Assembly (NCBI GenBank): GCA_027018935.1 | Contig: JALUXZ010000229.1 | Span: forward strand, 1 to 34,649 | Direction of reading: 5' to 3' | DNA: 34,649 nucleotides | From: Mariprofundaceae bacterium | GTDB lineage: Bacteria; Pseudomonadota; Zetaproteobacteria; Mariprofundales; Mariprofundaceae | In this document: positions 23,469 through 32,564 of the stretch, piece after piece | Position numbering within the stretch: the stretch's first letter is position 1 | How the letters are laid out: the number at the start of each line of letters is the position of its first letter | Position numbers and translations under genes: made by a program | The notes under the pieces: model-generated | What the model was told of the DNA's origin: nothing | Seen by the model: only the letters and a program-made list of their open reading frames with translations | Database searches by the model: none

Positions 23469-26400
23469 GGGGCGTTACTCTCCAATAGCTCATCCATAAA
23501 GGCAATGCAGTCTTTCAAACGAGCGCGGGCATCATCATGGCTCCATAACATGGTCAAATTGCCATCAGGTGTTAAACGAAAGCGATTTGGCTCTTTTTGT
23601 ACACGCATCATCATGCTTGCTGGGTCAATCGGTGAGTTGGCAGTAAAGTGAAAACGCATACCTGTTGTTTGGTTTTGCATGGCAGATAATTGCAGTGCTT
23701 GTCCACGCCAACGTAGACGTGCAACTTCTAGGGTTAAGCGAGCAATATCTGGCATTTTGCCAAAACGATCGGTCATTTCTTCAAACAATAAAGTAATCTT
23801 TTGATCCGAATCAGCGCGGGCAATACGACGGTACAATGCCAAACGCTCGCCCGGTTGAGGAATATAATCAGCTGGTAAAATCGCACTTACACCACTGCGT
23901 AGGTTCAGTGGTTGTTTGGGTTTGCTAGCTTCACCGCGCGCTTCGGCAACGGCTTCGGCAAGCATTTCCATGTACATATCCAAGCCAATATCTTCAATCT
24001 TGCCACTTTGCTCTGCACCGAGAAGGTTTCCTGCACCACGAATTTCCATATCTTGCCGAGCCAATAAAAAACCTGCTCCGAGTTCGGTATGCTCGGCAAT
24101 GGCTTGTAGGCGTTCGCGTGCATCGATGCTTAATGCTCTGGCATCGGGGGTGAATAAATAAGCGTAGGCTTGGCGATGACTACGCCCAACACGTCCACGA
24201 ATTTGATGCAATTGCGCCAAACCCAATAAGTCTGCACGTTCGACTATTAACGTATTCGCATTGGGTACATCCAAGCCTGATTCAACAATGGTTGTGCAAA
24301 CAAGGACATGCAATCGACCTTCGTAAAAATCCATCATTTGTTTATCCAGCTCGGCAGGGCTCATTTGCCCGTGCGCGATGCCGATTTCTGCTTCGGGTAC
24401 TTGCTCGCGCAGGCGTTTGGCAATGCGATCAATACTTTTGACATGGTTATGCAAATAATAAATCTGACCACCACGGTACAATTCGCGGCGAATCGCTTCA
24501 TTGGCAACATGTACATCAAAGCTGCAAACCATGGTGCGAATTGCTTCGCGCTCGGCGGGTGGTGTGCTAATAATCGAGACAGTACGAAGCCCTGCTAAGG
24601 TTTGGTGCAAGGTGCGTGGAATCGGTGTAGCAGTGAGAGTAAGCAAATCCACACTGGCATGCATGGTTTTAAGCTTTTGTTTGTGTTTCACACCAAAACG
24701 TTGTTCTTCATCGACAATGGTTAAACCCAAATCAGCAAAGATGAAAGTATCGGATAACAAACGATGCGTGCCAACAATAATACGAATATCACCATTTTTT
24801 AGCTCACGTGTAATACGATCACTGTCTTTTTTGCCTTGCAGACGTGAAATAAGCTCAACTTTGAGACCCAAGCCAGAGAATCGCTCTGCAAAACTGCTGT
24901 AATGTTGATTGGCAAGCACGGTAGTAGGGGCGAGAATAGCGACTTGTTTGCCACTCGCTGCAACCACAAAAGCCGCACGCATGGCAACTTCTGTTTTGCC
25001 AAATCCAACATCCCCGCACACGACCCGATCCATAGGTTTATCTTTGCCTAAATCGCCCATGACTGCATCAATGGCAGCGGCTTGTTCATCGGTTTCTTCA
25101 AAGGGGAACCGAGCCGAAAACTCTTCGTAACGTTCTAATAACTCACCTTCAAGATGAATGGCTGGGCGTGTGGCATGGCTACGCTCGGCTTCGGTTTCGA
25201 TAAGCTCATGTGCCATAGCCAATAAATCACGCTGTACACGCTCACGGGTCTTTTTCCACTTTTCTGTGCCGAGTTTGTTTAATGTTGGTGAATCATCGCC
25301 TGTATAACGGTGCAAACGATCCAAATCTTCAACAGGGATAAATACTTGTGCTTTGTCGGCATAAGTAATTTTGATAAAATCACTCTGCTCACCGTCATCA
25401 TCCATGCTTTCAAGACCAAGATAACGCCCAACACCGTGATCTTCATGCACCACAGGATCATTGAGTTTGAGTTCTGCAATGGAGGTGAATGCATCAGCAT
25501 GTAAAATAACCGTGCCACGTCCACGCTTGCGCGGTAGGCGTTGCCCCAATAATTCGCGCCCAGTCAATAGCAGTATTTTTTCTTTATTGAGTGCAAAGCC
25601 TGTTTCAAGGCTGCCAATGGCAGTGGCAATGCCATTGACTGGTATATCTTGCAAACCTGAGCAGTGGGTAATCTCTGATTGGAGTGTGTACAAGGATTCA
25701 CACATGCGCTCTTGCTGACCCAAGCCATGTCCCACGAGCAACAAACGCCAGCCATTATCAAGCATGCTTTGTAGATGCTCATGCAGGGCATGCAGCGGTT
25801 GTTTATGGCTTTGAAAATCAGCCAAATCAGGAGCGGTTTGTACTTGTTTTGTGATGTCGAGACTGTCACATTCAACCTTGGTTTCGACGGCATATAACTC
25901 TTGTGGTGAAATAGTTGGTTCGGAGCTGGCGCGTACCATTTCAAACTGGCTACGTACTTGATTAGCAAAGGCATCACGGCGGATCTCAATATCCGCATCT
26001 GCGATGATATGTGCGTTATCGGGTAAATAATCCAAAAAACGTGCTGTTTTTTTGTATGCGAAAGGCAACAAGGCTTCAATGCCAGGATGCGGACGACCTG
26101 CTTGCACGGCTGTGGTCATGGGATGTTTGCGATGTTGGGGAAAACGGGCGCGAAATGCCGCAACAAAGGTTTCACGACCTTGCTTATCAAGAATCACTTC
26201 ACGTACAGGTACAGATGTAAAGTGTTTAAGACTATCGCCTGAACGCTGCGTTTCAGGATCAAAGTGGCGAATGGATTCAATTTCATCACCAAACAAATCA
26301 ATGCGTAATGGTTGATTCTCAGTTGCTGGCCAAATATCCAGAAGCCCACCACGTGCTGCAAATTCACCTTGTGCTAGTACCCGTTCGGTCGCAACCATAC

Positions 26401-26875
26401 CAGCTTCGGCAAGTTTTTCTTTGATGATAGCGACATCAAACAGCTCACCTTGTTTGAGCTGCCAAACATGCGCGGCAACAGATTCGGGTGGGGCAATGCG
26501 TTGTAGCCATGCAGGAAGAGCGGTAATTAAAATACCTTGCGGATTGGGGGTATTAAGCAAGCGGCCCAAGGTGGAAAAACGTTCGCCGACAATACCATGG
26601 TGGGGTGAAACACGGTCAAAAGGTAATACTTCCCAAGCAGGGAAATGCCATAGAAGTTCGGGCTGGTCATGTAGAAAGAAAGCCAACTCTTCGCTTAATA
26701 GGCGATAACTGCGTACGTCAGGGCAGATGTAAACGTGCAATTGAGCAGTCTTTTTTTGTTTGGTTGATAAGGCAATTTGGCTTAAATGCCATGCCAAACC
26801 AGTATGGGGTGAGGGGCTTGTAACAGGTGGATTCATAGCGAGGCGTATACTGCCGTAAGCATCGTTATATGCCAC
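23465..26875 (-). CDS. mfd: Transcription-repair coupling factor Mfd
   Basis: DNA translocase that pushes stalled RNA polymerase off damaged DNA and recruits UvrA. At up to 1136 aa it is full length (E. coli 1148). N-terminal UvrB-like region: about residues 40-350. RNA-polymerase-interacting CarD-like segment: VHEDHGVGRYLGLE at about 485-498. RecG-like helicase: Walker A GDVGFGKTE, DEEQ box IVDEEQRFGVKHK, then LTATPIPRTL and QIRGRVGRS. The C-terminal TRCF domain contains LPADYIPQPGERL. GTG 26875 and ATG 26836 (14th codon) are both possible starts; neither has a clear ribosome site. It diverges from mgtE across about 80 bases. Confidence 0.96.
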   Translation of the reverse strand: MAYNDAYGSIRLAMNPPVTSPSPHTGLAWHLSQIALSTKQKKTAQLHVYICPDVRSYRLLSEELAFFLHDQPELLWHFPAWEVLPFDRVSPHHGIVGERFSTLGRLLNTPNPQGILITALPAWLQRIAPPESVAAHVWQLKQGELFDVAIIKEKLAEAGMVATERVLAQGEFAARGGLLDIWPATENQPLRIDLFGDEIESIRHFDPETQRSGDSLKHFTSVPVREVILDKQGRETFVAAFRARFPQHRKHPMTTAVQAGRPHPGIEALLPFAYKKTARFLDYLPDNAHIIADADIEIRRDAFANQVRSQFEMVRASSEPTISPQELYAVETKVECDSLDITKQVQTAPDLADFQSHKQPLHALHEHLQSMLDNGWRLLLVGHGLGQQERMCESLYTLQSEITHCSGLQDIPVNGIATAIGSLETGFALNKEKILLLTGRELLGQRLPRKRGRGTVILHADAFTSIAELKLNDPVVHEDHGVGRYLGLESMDDDGEQSDFIKITYADKAQVFIPVEDLDRLHRYTGDDSPTLNKLGTEKWKKTRERVQRDLLAMAHELIETEAERSHATRPAIHLEGELLERYEEFSARFPFEETDEQAAAIDAVMGDLGKDKPMDRVVCGDVGFGKTEVAMRAAFVVAASGKQVAILAPTTVLANQHYSSFAERFSGLGLKVELISRLQGKKDSDRITRELKNGDIRIIVGTHRLLSDTFIFADLGLTIVDEEQRFGVKHKQKLKTMHASVDLLTLTATPIPRTLHQTLAGLRTVSIISTPPAEREAIRTMVCSFDVHVANEAIRRELYRGGQIYYLHNHVKSIDRIAKRLREQVPEAEIGIAHGQMSPAELDKQMMDFYEGRLHVLVCTTIVESGLDVPNANTLIVERADLLGLAQLHQIRGRVGRSHRQAYAYLFTPDARALSIDARERLQAIAEHTELGAGFLLARQDMEIRGAGNLLGAEQSGKIEDIGLDMYMEMLAEAVAEARGEASKPKQPLNLRSGVSAILPADYIPQPGERLALYRRIARADSDQKITLLFEEMTDRFGKMPDIARLTLEVARLRWRGQALQLSAMQNQTTGMRFHFTANSPIDPASMMMRVQKEPNRFRLTPDGNLTMLWSHDDARARLKDCIAFMDELLESNAP

Positions 26876-26955
26876 GTTATGTGTATTACTGTAGCTGTTC
26901 AGGTTGCCATATATTGTCTATCATAAGCCGCATTATATTGGTTTAAGGAGCATTC

Positions 26956-28317
26956 ATGGCTGAATCATCGAAAGATTTAGAAAGATTGCATGTCGATGAT
27001 GCTTTGGCTGTAGCTAGAATTAAGCCGTCGGCTTTGGTTGAAAGCTTTGCACGTATGCACAGTACGGAATTGGCAGAGTTGCTTCTTGCTTGTAAAAGTG
27101 ATGATCAGCGGCGTGAGCTTATGCAGTGCATTCCCGATGTGTTGTTGGGCGATACACTTTTGGAACTTCCAGAGGGTATGCAGGAAGATCTTCTTGCTGA
27201 TTTTGAGGCTCATGAAATTGGTGATGTTGTTGAGCATTTGGATTCGGATGATGCCACAGATATTTTACAGGCTGTGGACAAGGGTGTTGCCGATGAGGTG
27301 ATTGAATCCCTTGAGCCAGAGGAACGTCGTGAAATTGAGCCATTGATGGCGCATGACGAAGAAACTGCCGGTGGCTTGATGCAGGTCGAGCTTTTCAAGG
27401 TGCGTGATGATTGGAAAGTTGAAAAAGTCATGCAAGTTTTAAGAAGATGGTCCAAAGACATCGAAAATCTTAACTATGTTTATATCGTCGATGATGATGA
27501 TCGCTTGGTAGGCATGCTTTCTTTGCATCGTTTGTTATTTGTTGAGCCTGATGTGTTGGTGATGGATATTGCAGAAACAGACTTGCACAGTGTGCTGCCA
27601 GAGCAAGATCAAGAAGATGTGATTAAAGTGTTTGAAAAATATGACATTTTAGCTTTGCCAGTTTTGAATAAAGATGGCGTGTTGATTGGTCGAATTACAG
27701 CCGATGATGTGATTGATGTGATTCAAGAAGAAGCCACCGAAGATATGTATCGTTTGGCGGCATTATCCGATCAGGATGATTTGGCGGAACCTGTTGGTAT
27801 TACAGCATGGCGACGTGGTGTTTGGTTGACCGTGAACTTGGGTACAGCAATCCTCGCTTCGATTGTGATTTCACAATTTCAGGCAACCATTTCACAAATT
27901 GTAGCATTGGCAATTCTTATGCCGATTGTCGCCAGTATGGGTGGTATTGCAGGTACGCAAACCTTAACAGTGATTGTGCGCGGTATTGCGCTCGGACGTG
28001 TGACTTTTGCTAACGAACGTCGCGCGCTCATCAAAGAGACTTCTGTAGGGCTGCTCACGGGGCTAACCTTTGCATTGCTTGTAGGTATCATTGTATCTTT
28101 TTGGTTCCCTCAATTTGGCATCTCTTTGGGGCTGGTGATTGGGGCTGCGATGTTAATCAACCTTTGCGCGGCTGGTTTGGCTGGTGCATTGATTCCACTC
28201 ACCTTACAACGTTTGAATATTGACCCAGCTTTGGCTTCGGGCACGATTTTAACGACCGTGACGGATGTGGTTGGCTTTCTATCGTTTTTGGGCTTGGCGA
28301 CGTATTTTTTACTGTAG
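26956..28317 (+). CDS. mgtE: Magnesium transporter MgtE
   Basis: Dimeric inner-membrane Mg2+ channel of 453 aa, gated by its own cytoplasmic Mg2+-binding domains. Residues 1 to about 135 are the acidic superhelical N domain, about 140-262 two CBS domains (NYVYIVDDDDRLVGMLSL; LALPVLNKDGVLIGRITADD), then a connecting helix and five transmembrane helices (about 285-453), with the pore-lining MPIVASMGGIAGTQTL and the final ILTTVTDVVGFLSFLGLA. The ATG is preceded by AAGGAGC. No riboswitch was recognised in the short leader. Confidence 0.94.
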   Translation: MAESSKDLERLHVDDALAVARIKPSALVESFARMHSTELAELLLACKSDDQRRELMQCIPDVLLGDTLLELPEGMQEDLLADFEAHEIGDVVEHLDSDDATDILQAVDKGVADEVIESLEPEERREIEPLMAHDEETAGGLMQVELFKVRDDWKVEKVMQVLRRWSKDIENLNYVYIVDDDDRLVGMLSLHRLLFVEPDVLVMDIAETDLHSVLPEQDQEDVIKVFEKYDILALPVLNKDGVLIGRITADDVIDVIQEEATEDMYRLAALSDQDDLAEPVGITAWRRGVWLTVNLGTAILASIVISQFQATISQIVALAILMPIVASMGGIAGTQTLTVIVRGIALGRVTFANERRALIKETSVGLLTGLTFALLVGIIVSFWFPQFGISLGLVIGAAMLINLCAAGLAGALIPLTLQRLNIDPALASGTILTTVTDVVGFLSFLGLATYFLL

Positions 28318-28327
28318 TTATATTTTA

Positions 28328-28478
28328 GGGCACCTCGAAACTTCGCCAAACTTGTGCTTTTCACCCCTAGCTGCGTTGAATAAAATGGACAATAGCGATG
28401 CTATGACTCATTTCATTGCGCCTTGCTATGAGCGAAAATCAACGTCGTTTAACTCGTGCGAGGTTTTTCGAGGTGCCC
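28328..28478. mobile_element. MITE-like element 1 (151 bp), inverted-repeat ends GGGCACCTCGAAA
   Basis: The ends are perfect inverted repeats of 13 bases: GGGCACCTCGAAA at 28328-28340, and its reverse complement ending at 28478. Both ends are flanked by TA (28326-28327 and 28479-28480), consistent with insertion at a TA dinucleotide as in IS630 elements and some IS5 relatives. It encodes no protein. Inside are CTGCGTT (28371-28377) and TTGCGC (28416-28421) around a partly palindromic core with two GCTATGA-like copies. It starts 10 bases after the mgtE stop. Confidence 0.7.
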
Positions 28479-28481
28479 TAT

Positions 28482-28642
28482 GGAGGTGCTGATTAACTCT
28501 GAATAAGTGGATATGCGATTCAAAATTTTCAACCCCAAGGCAGCAAGCGCAAGCAATAGCCCCGCTATTGCTAAGTTGGCTAACGCAGGTATTGGTGATT
28601 TTGGGCGTATAGACACCATGCATTGCGTTAATCAGCACCTCC
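28482..28642. mobile_element. MITE-like element 2 (161 bp), inverted-repeat ends GGAGGTGCTGATTAAC
   Basis: Perfect 16-base inverted repeats: 28482-28497 and 28627-28642. Including the flanks, the match extends to 21 bases with one mismatch (28477-28497 with 28627-28647). CTA lies on both sides (28478-28480 and 28643-28645), a possible 3-base target duplication that could be chance. A perfect internal hairpin, AGCAATAGC (28552-28560) with GCTATTGCT (28564-28572), has a 3-base loop. It encodes no credible protein. It abuts element 1 with three bases between, so nearly the whole 376-base gap between mgtE and the kinase gene consists of these two elements. Confidence 0.7.
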
Positions 28643-28693
28643 CTAGGAGAAGAAGGGTATTTCAGAATATAACTGCGCGTGTCTTCTGCATAT

Positions 28694-30559
28694 TTAGGCT
28701 TCCCATGCCAAGCTGATGCTTGTGCCTGCTCGATCTGTGTTAGAAAGAATAATAAGTTTCGCACCAGCTTGTTTTGCACGCCAGCGCATATTGGTTAGCC
28801 CGCGCCCGGATGGGACATGCTTCTCTTCAAAACCAATGCCATTATCAGCAACCGTGATACCTGATTGATTAATGCGAAGGGTTATTTGGGTGGCTTGGGC
28901 ATGTTTTTCAATATTAGCAATGCTTTCCTGAATGATACGTGCAACGTGATGGTTCACTTGGGGGGATTGATGCATGTGTTCTGGAATCTCCCAAACTTGC
29001 CAGTCAAAAGTAATATTTTGGGCTTGTAGCCGCCGTTCCATACGCTGCCGCATCATGCCAAGTATGGTGAGTAAATCAGAATGGTTGCCCAGCGAATCCA
29101 TCAGCGCACGTAATTCATCCAGTGCATCACCAATCAATTGCTTGGCGATTTCTTTATCGCTGCCAAGTACGCTTTTTGCACCCAATAAATGAGAGCCGAT
29201 GCCATCATGTAATTCACGTGTGATTCGTTCTTGTTCATAGCGAATGCTTTGTTGTTGTTCATATTGAATAACTTCATCATGTTTTTCTTTGAGGGCTATT
29301 TCTTGTTTTACCAGTGATTCTTTTAATTCTAAACGAAAAGCTTCTTCTTGACGACTACCCTGAATAAAACGCAATATCAGCATTACTGTAGCGACCAATG
29401 CAAATGCCATCGGTCCAATGGGATATATAACGGGTGGTATTATTTGCGCATTTATCCAAGCCGACCAGTCTGCCAGCATAAAGATACCTTCAAAGAAAAT
29501 AGCACAGGCAATCAGCGCAGTCATGATGTTGCCAGAATATATCCATTTGTAATAAAGAATCATGGTGAAATACAGTAGCCAGAGTAATCCAACGGCATGC
29601 CAAAAAGAGGATACTGGAAGTACATTGATTTCAGAGCAAAGTAGAATTGATGCAATACTGATAATCATATGCGCTGTGCCAAAATGTTTAAACCAGTGTA
29701 TATGCCGATCAGTGAGTTGTAGGCAGTCAATCATAAAAAGCAAAAAGAAATATTGCGATACATACAGCGAGCTGTGCACAATAATTTCCCAATGAAGATG
29801 AGTTAATGGTGGGGATATTATAAATTGATCCAACACATACAGACAACTGGAAAAACTTGCGATGGAAAAGTAGAGAAAACTTTTTTGCCTTGTTGCGATA
29901 TATAGGATACCAAAGATGCTTCCCAGCAATAATGATAACGATACAACACCAATACCCAAATAGTGTACAATAGCATTCTGATTCAAATAAGCAGGGTGTA
30001 AGAGTGTGGGTGAACCCCAATATGCCAAGCCTAGACCGCCCCCTGCATTGGGGTAGGCTCGTACATGAATGACAAGTGTGTTGCCTTTTTTATTTAATAC
30101 ATAAGTAGGGGCATGAAAAAAAAGTGGACGATTCCAATTGTTGGCAATGGGCTCCTCAAAAGACCCGCCAGAGCCGATATGTTTACCATTCACCCAAGCC
30201 TCTGCATTCATCATAAAAGAAGCTAGGAAAAGAGCTTTATCCTCACTGTTGGTTGTATTTGGTAATGAAAAACGGTACCAGGCATCACCCCCCTTATCTG
30301 GGTGTGTAAGCTCCCAGGCATCGGGTAATGTGCAGGGCTTCCAAGCAAGGCTTGTCGGTGACGGAGTGCCTTTTAAGAAGCTCCCGTTACGCCAAGATTC
30401 AATAAAAGCACATTCGCCATGTGTTAGCCTTAATTGTTCTGGAATGGTTAATACTGGTTTGAGAGAAGTGCTTATCATCCAGATGCAGATGCTTAAGGTT
30501 AGTATGCTGAGTAGTGCTGCGGAAGCTCGCTTTGATTTATTGTTTAATATATCAATCAA
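28694..30559 (-). CDS. Sensor histidine kinase with 7TM-DISM-type sensor module (NarL-class)
   Basis: Membrane kinase of 621 aa. After an N-terminal signal-anchor (about 12-31), residues about 50-185 form a periplasmic jelly-roll like the DISMED2/galactose-binding sensor (WYRFSLPN, AEAWVNGKHIGSGG, NTLVIHVRAYPNAGGG), likely recognising a carbohydrate-like ligand. Residues about 195-400 contain seven hydrophobic helices. A coiled coil (about 405-445) leads to a HisKA_3 dimerisation domain with the phospho-acceptor His451 (ITRELHDGIGSHL), then the ATPase domain with Asn549, DNGIGF (572-577) and GRGLTNM (585-591). The start is TTG 30559, overlapping the regulator by 8 bases; no better start precedes the signal-anchor. 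It forms a two-component pair with the gene upstream. Confidence 0.88.
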   Translation of the reverse strand: MIDILNNKSKRASAALLSILTLSICIWMISTSLKPVLTIPEQLRLTHGECAFIESWRNGSFLKGTPSPTSLAWKPCTLPDAWELTHPDKGGDAWYRFSLPNTTNSEDKALFLASFMMNAEAWVNGKHIGSGGSFEEPIANNWNRPLFFHAPTYVLNKKGNTLVIHVRAYPNAGGGLGLAYWGSPTLLHPAYLNQNAIVHYLGIGVVSLSLLLGSIFGILYIATRQKSFLYFSIASFSSCLYVLDQFIISPPLTHLHWEIIVHSSLYVSQYFFLLFMIDCLQLTDRHIHWFKHFGTAHMIISIASILLCSEINVLPVSSFWHAVGLLWLLYFTMILYYKWIYSGNIMTALIACAIFFEGIFMLADWSAWINAQIIPPVIYPIGPMAFALVATVMLILRFIQGSRQEEAFRLELKESLVKQEIALKEKHDEVIQYEQQQSIRYEQERITRELHDGIGSHLLGAKSVLGSDKEIAKQLIGDALDELRALMDSLGNHSDLLTILGMMRQRMERRLQAQNITFDWQVWEIPEHMHQSPQVNHHVARIIQESIANIEKHAQATQITLRINQSGITVADNGIGFEEKHVPSGRGLTNMRWRAKQAGAKLIILSNTDRAGTSISLAWEA

Positions 30560-31217
30560 GTTGTATCAAACCCTGTTGTACTGCCTCAAAAACTGCTTCA
30601 CCTTGACTGTGCACTGCAAACTTTTTATAAATATTTTTGGCATGTCCACCCACGGTATTGATGCTTACACCCAGATAATTGGAAATTTCGATACGATTGA
30701 ACCCTTTGGAAAAATATACCAGTATCTCATGTTCTTTTTTTGTCAGTTGAACTTGATGGATAGGCTCTTTTTGAGGCTTGGGTATGCTTGCAAAATGTGT
30801 GAGCAATGAGCGAGCAATCATAGGACTAATCGGTGCTCCGCCCTTTACCAATTCATGCAAGGCATAGATGACATCCTCATAATTGCCATCTTTAAGAAGA
30901 TAACCCGCAGAGCCTGCTTCAATAGCTTCTATTACATGCCCTTCATCACCATACAGTGATAACACAAGCGATTCTGTTTGATGATGGGTTGTTGTGACAA
31001 ATCGAATTAAATCAATGCCGCTTCCATCAGGTAGATTGATGTCAACCAAAAGGATGTCTGGGCTGTTGGAGCTTAGAAAATTCTTTCCAGAGTGAAATGT
31101 ATGCAACACTTGCATACAAGAAAACATATCACTGGCATTAATAAATGCCTGAAGTTGACTTGCAACATGCACATCATCTTCAATAATCACGATGCTTTTC
31201 GTTTCACTCAGAGTCAT
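30552..31217 (-). CDS. NarL/FixJ-type response regulator
   Basis: DNA-binding regulator of 222 aa. Receiver domain at about 8-125, with the acidic pocket Glu13-Asp14-Asp15, phospho-acceptor Asp59 (ILLVDINLPDGSG) and the switch lysine in GYLLKDGNYED. LuxR-type helix-turn-helix at about 150-210 (LTKKEHEILVYFSKGF, VSINTVGGHAKNIYKKF). I chose ATG 31217, as AAAAGGAG lies upstream; a longer frame to 31280 lacks a ribosome site. It overlaps the kinase gene and diverges from the propeller lipoprotein gene at 31360, a likely target. Confidence 0.92.
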   Translation of the reverse strand: MTLSETKSIVIIEDDVHVASQLQAFINASDMFSCMQVLHTFHSGKNFLSSNSPDILLVDINLPDGSGIDLIRFVTTTHHQTESLVLSLYGDEGHVIEAIEAGSAGYLLKDGNYEDVIYALHELVKGGAPISPMIARSLLTHFASIPKPQKEPIHQVQLTKKEHEILVYFSKGFNRIEISNYLGVSINTVGGHAKNIYKKFAVHSQGEAVFEAVQQGLIQLD

Positions 31218-31272
31218 GCACTCGCTCCTTTTTTGATTGTGAGGGGGAGAGTATAGACCGAATCGGGTAACG

Positions 31273-31296
31273 GATACCACCTGATGAGGTCGTATC
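31273..31296. promoter_or_regulatory. Near-perfect palindrome in the divergent gap, candidate operator
   Basis: GATACCACCT (31273-31282) and AGGTCGTATC (31287-31296) are inverted repeats with one mismatch around a 4-base centre. It lies between the response regulator and the divergent lipoprotein gene. NarL-type regulators bind such inverted half-sites, so this may be its operator; that is inference. Confidence 0.45.
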
Positions 31297-31359
31297 TGAG
31301 GTAAAAATAGCCATTACAATTCTTCGCACCTTTTAAAGGGCAAAATATTGGAGGAATTC

Positions 31360-32472
31360 ATGAAATTTATATGTAAAATTATAGCAGCACCTTTATTGTT
31401 GCTGCTGGCAAGTTGTGGTGGTGGCGGTGGTACCACCGCGACGACAGGGAAACCATTTGTTTATGTCGCGAATAATAGCTCGAATAATATATCTGCCTAT
31501 ACGATCAACTCGAGTACAGGCGCGCTTATAGCGGTGGCAGGCTCGCCTTTTGCATCGGGGACATCGCCAGACTCCATTGCTGTAGATACAGCAGGGAAGT
31601 TTGCCTATGTAACAAATAATGGTTCAAATGATGTATACGTCTATTCGATTAATCAGAGTACAGGAGCTTTAACGGCTATCACAGGATCTCCTTTTGCGGC
31701 GGGTTCAGGTCCAAGTGCTATTGAGATTAGCCCTTCGGGTAAGTTTGTCTATGTGGTCAATGCTACTTCGGATAGCGTATCTGCTTATACGATTAACCAA
31801 TCCACAGGTGCGCTGGCAGCTATAACAGGCTCACCTTTTGCAACAGGATTAGTTCCAAATGGGCTCAGTATTGATCCATCAGGTAAATTTGCTTATGTAA
31901 CGAATACTAGTTCTAATAGTATATCAGCCTACACGATTAACCAGACAACTGGGGCTCTTACTTCTGTAGGTGCGGCTATAGCGTCAGGAATAACCCCGCG
32001 CTCTATTACTGTCGATCCATTGGGTAAGTTCGCTTATGTGGCAAATGCGTCTTCTCATAACATATCTGGCTACACGATTAACCAGACTACTGGTGCGTTG
32101 ACCTCAATGGGTGCCCCTTTTACAGGGGCGACATCGCCAAGGTCTGTTACTATCGATCCATTGGGTAAGTTTGCTTATGTGGCAGCAAGTGGTGCGAATG
32201 ATGTAGTGGTCTATGCGATTAACCAAACGACAGGCGCACTGACTCTGAGCTTCTTCGGTAATACTACAGGAGCATTACCAAGTCATTCTGCTATTGATTC
32301 AGCTGGCAAGGTTCTCTATGTGACGAATAACAATTCGGATAATATATCGGCCTATACGATTAATCAGACAACAGGACAGCCGACTGCTATTGCGGGCTCT
32401 CCTTTTGCTTCAGGTTTAGGGCCAGTAGGTATTACAGTGTATGGCAGTGCTTCGAGTGTCGTGACTCCCTGA
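31360..32472 (+). CDS. Seven-repeat beta-propeller lipoprotein (YncE/lactonase-like)
   Basis: Secreted lipoprotein of about 370 aa. The signal ends in LASC (Cys19), followed by a run of five glycines. The rest is seven repeats of about 46 residues on the plan F-x-YV-x-N-x-S-x-N-x-ISAYTIN-x-TTGAL, then a GSPF-type turn and a PSGK/PLGK end, so a seven-bladed propeller is expected. The repeats are very regular and match bacterial YVTN/YncE or 6-phosphogluconolactonase-like propellers; catalytic residues are not evident, so binding rather than enzymatic function is more likely. ATG 31360 has GGAGGA just upstream; a TTG at 31348 would add four residues. It diverges from a two-component system and is followed by a strong terminator. 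Confidence 0.85.
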   Translation: MKFICKIIAAPLLLLLASCGGGGGTTATTGKPFVYVANNSSNNISAYTINSSTGALIAVAGSPFASGTSPDSIAVDTAGKFAYVTNNGSNDVYVYSINQSTGALTAITGSPFAAGSGPSAIEISPSGKFVYVVNATSDSVSAYTINQSTGALAAITGSPFATGLVPNGLSIDPSGKFAYVTNTSSNSISAYTINQTTGALTSVGAAIASGITPRSITVDPLGKFAYVANASSHNISGYTINQTTGALTSMGAPFTGATSPRSVTIDPLGKFAYVAASGANDVVVYAINQTTGALTLSFFGNTTGALPSHSAIDSAGKVLYVTNNNSDNISAYTINQTTGQPTAIAGSPFASGLGPVGITVYGSASSVVTP

Positions 32473-32529
32473 GATTTAGTATTTTAGTAAGCAGCACCTC
32501 CCTTCTTGGTTACTTCTTGATGTTTATTT

Positions 32530-32559
32530 AAACGGCTACCTTCGGGTAGCCGTTTTTTT
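32530..32559 (+). terminator. Rho-independent terminator with TTCG tetraloop
   Basis: An 11-base perfect stem (32530-32540 with 32545-32555) closes on the very stable TTCG loop and is followed by a T tract. It ends transcription of the propeller lipoprotein gene and lies between convergent genes. Confidence 0.93.
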
Positions 32560-32564
32560 AATGA

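Noticed and set aside
25564-26079. 171-codon open frame within mfd on the same strand, other frame
   Set aside because: Overlaps the conserved Mfd coding frame and has a composition unlike a real protein.
28318-28693. A structured regulatory RNA between mgtE and the kinase gene
   Set aside because: Terminal inverted repeats and flanking TA fit mobile elements better; an RNA role cannot be excluded without comparative data.
28507-28716. 69-codon plus-strand frame in the mgtE-kinase gap
   Set aside because: It is mostly the interior of inverted-repeat element 2 and then runs antisense into the kinase gene; no ribosome site.
31440-32460. Regular repeats that might suggest a repeat array or CRISPR
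   Set aside because: The periodicity of about 140 bases is explained by seven in-frame propeller repeats of about 46 residues in the lipoprotein gene.
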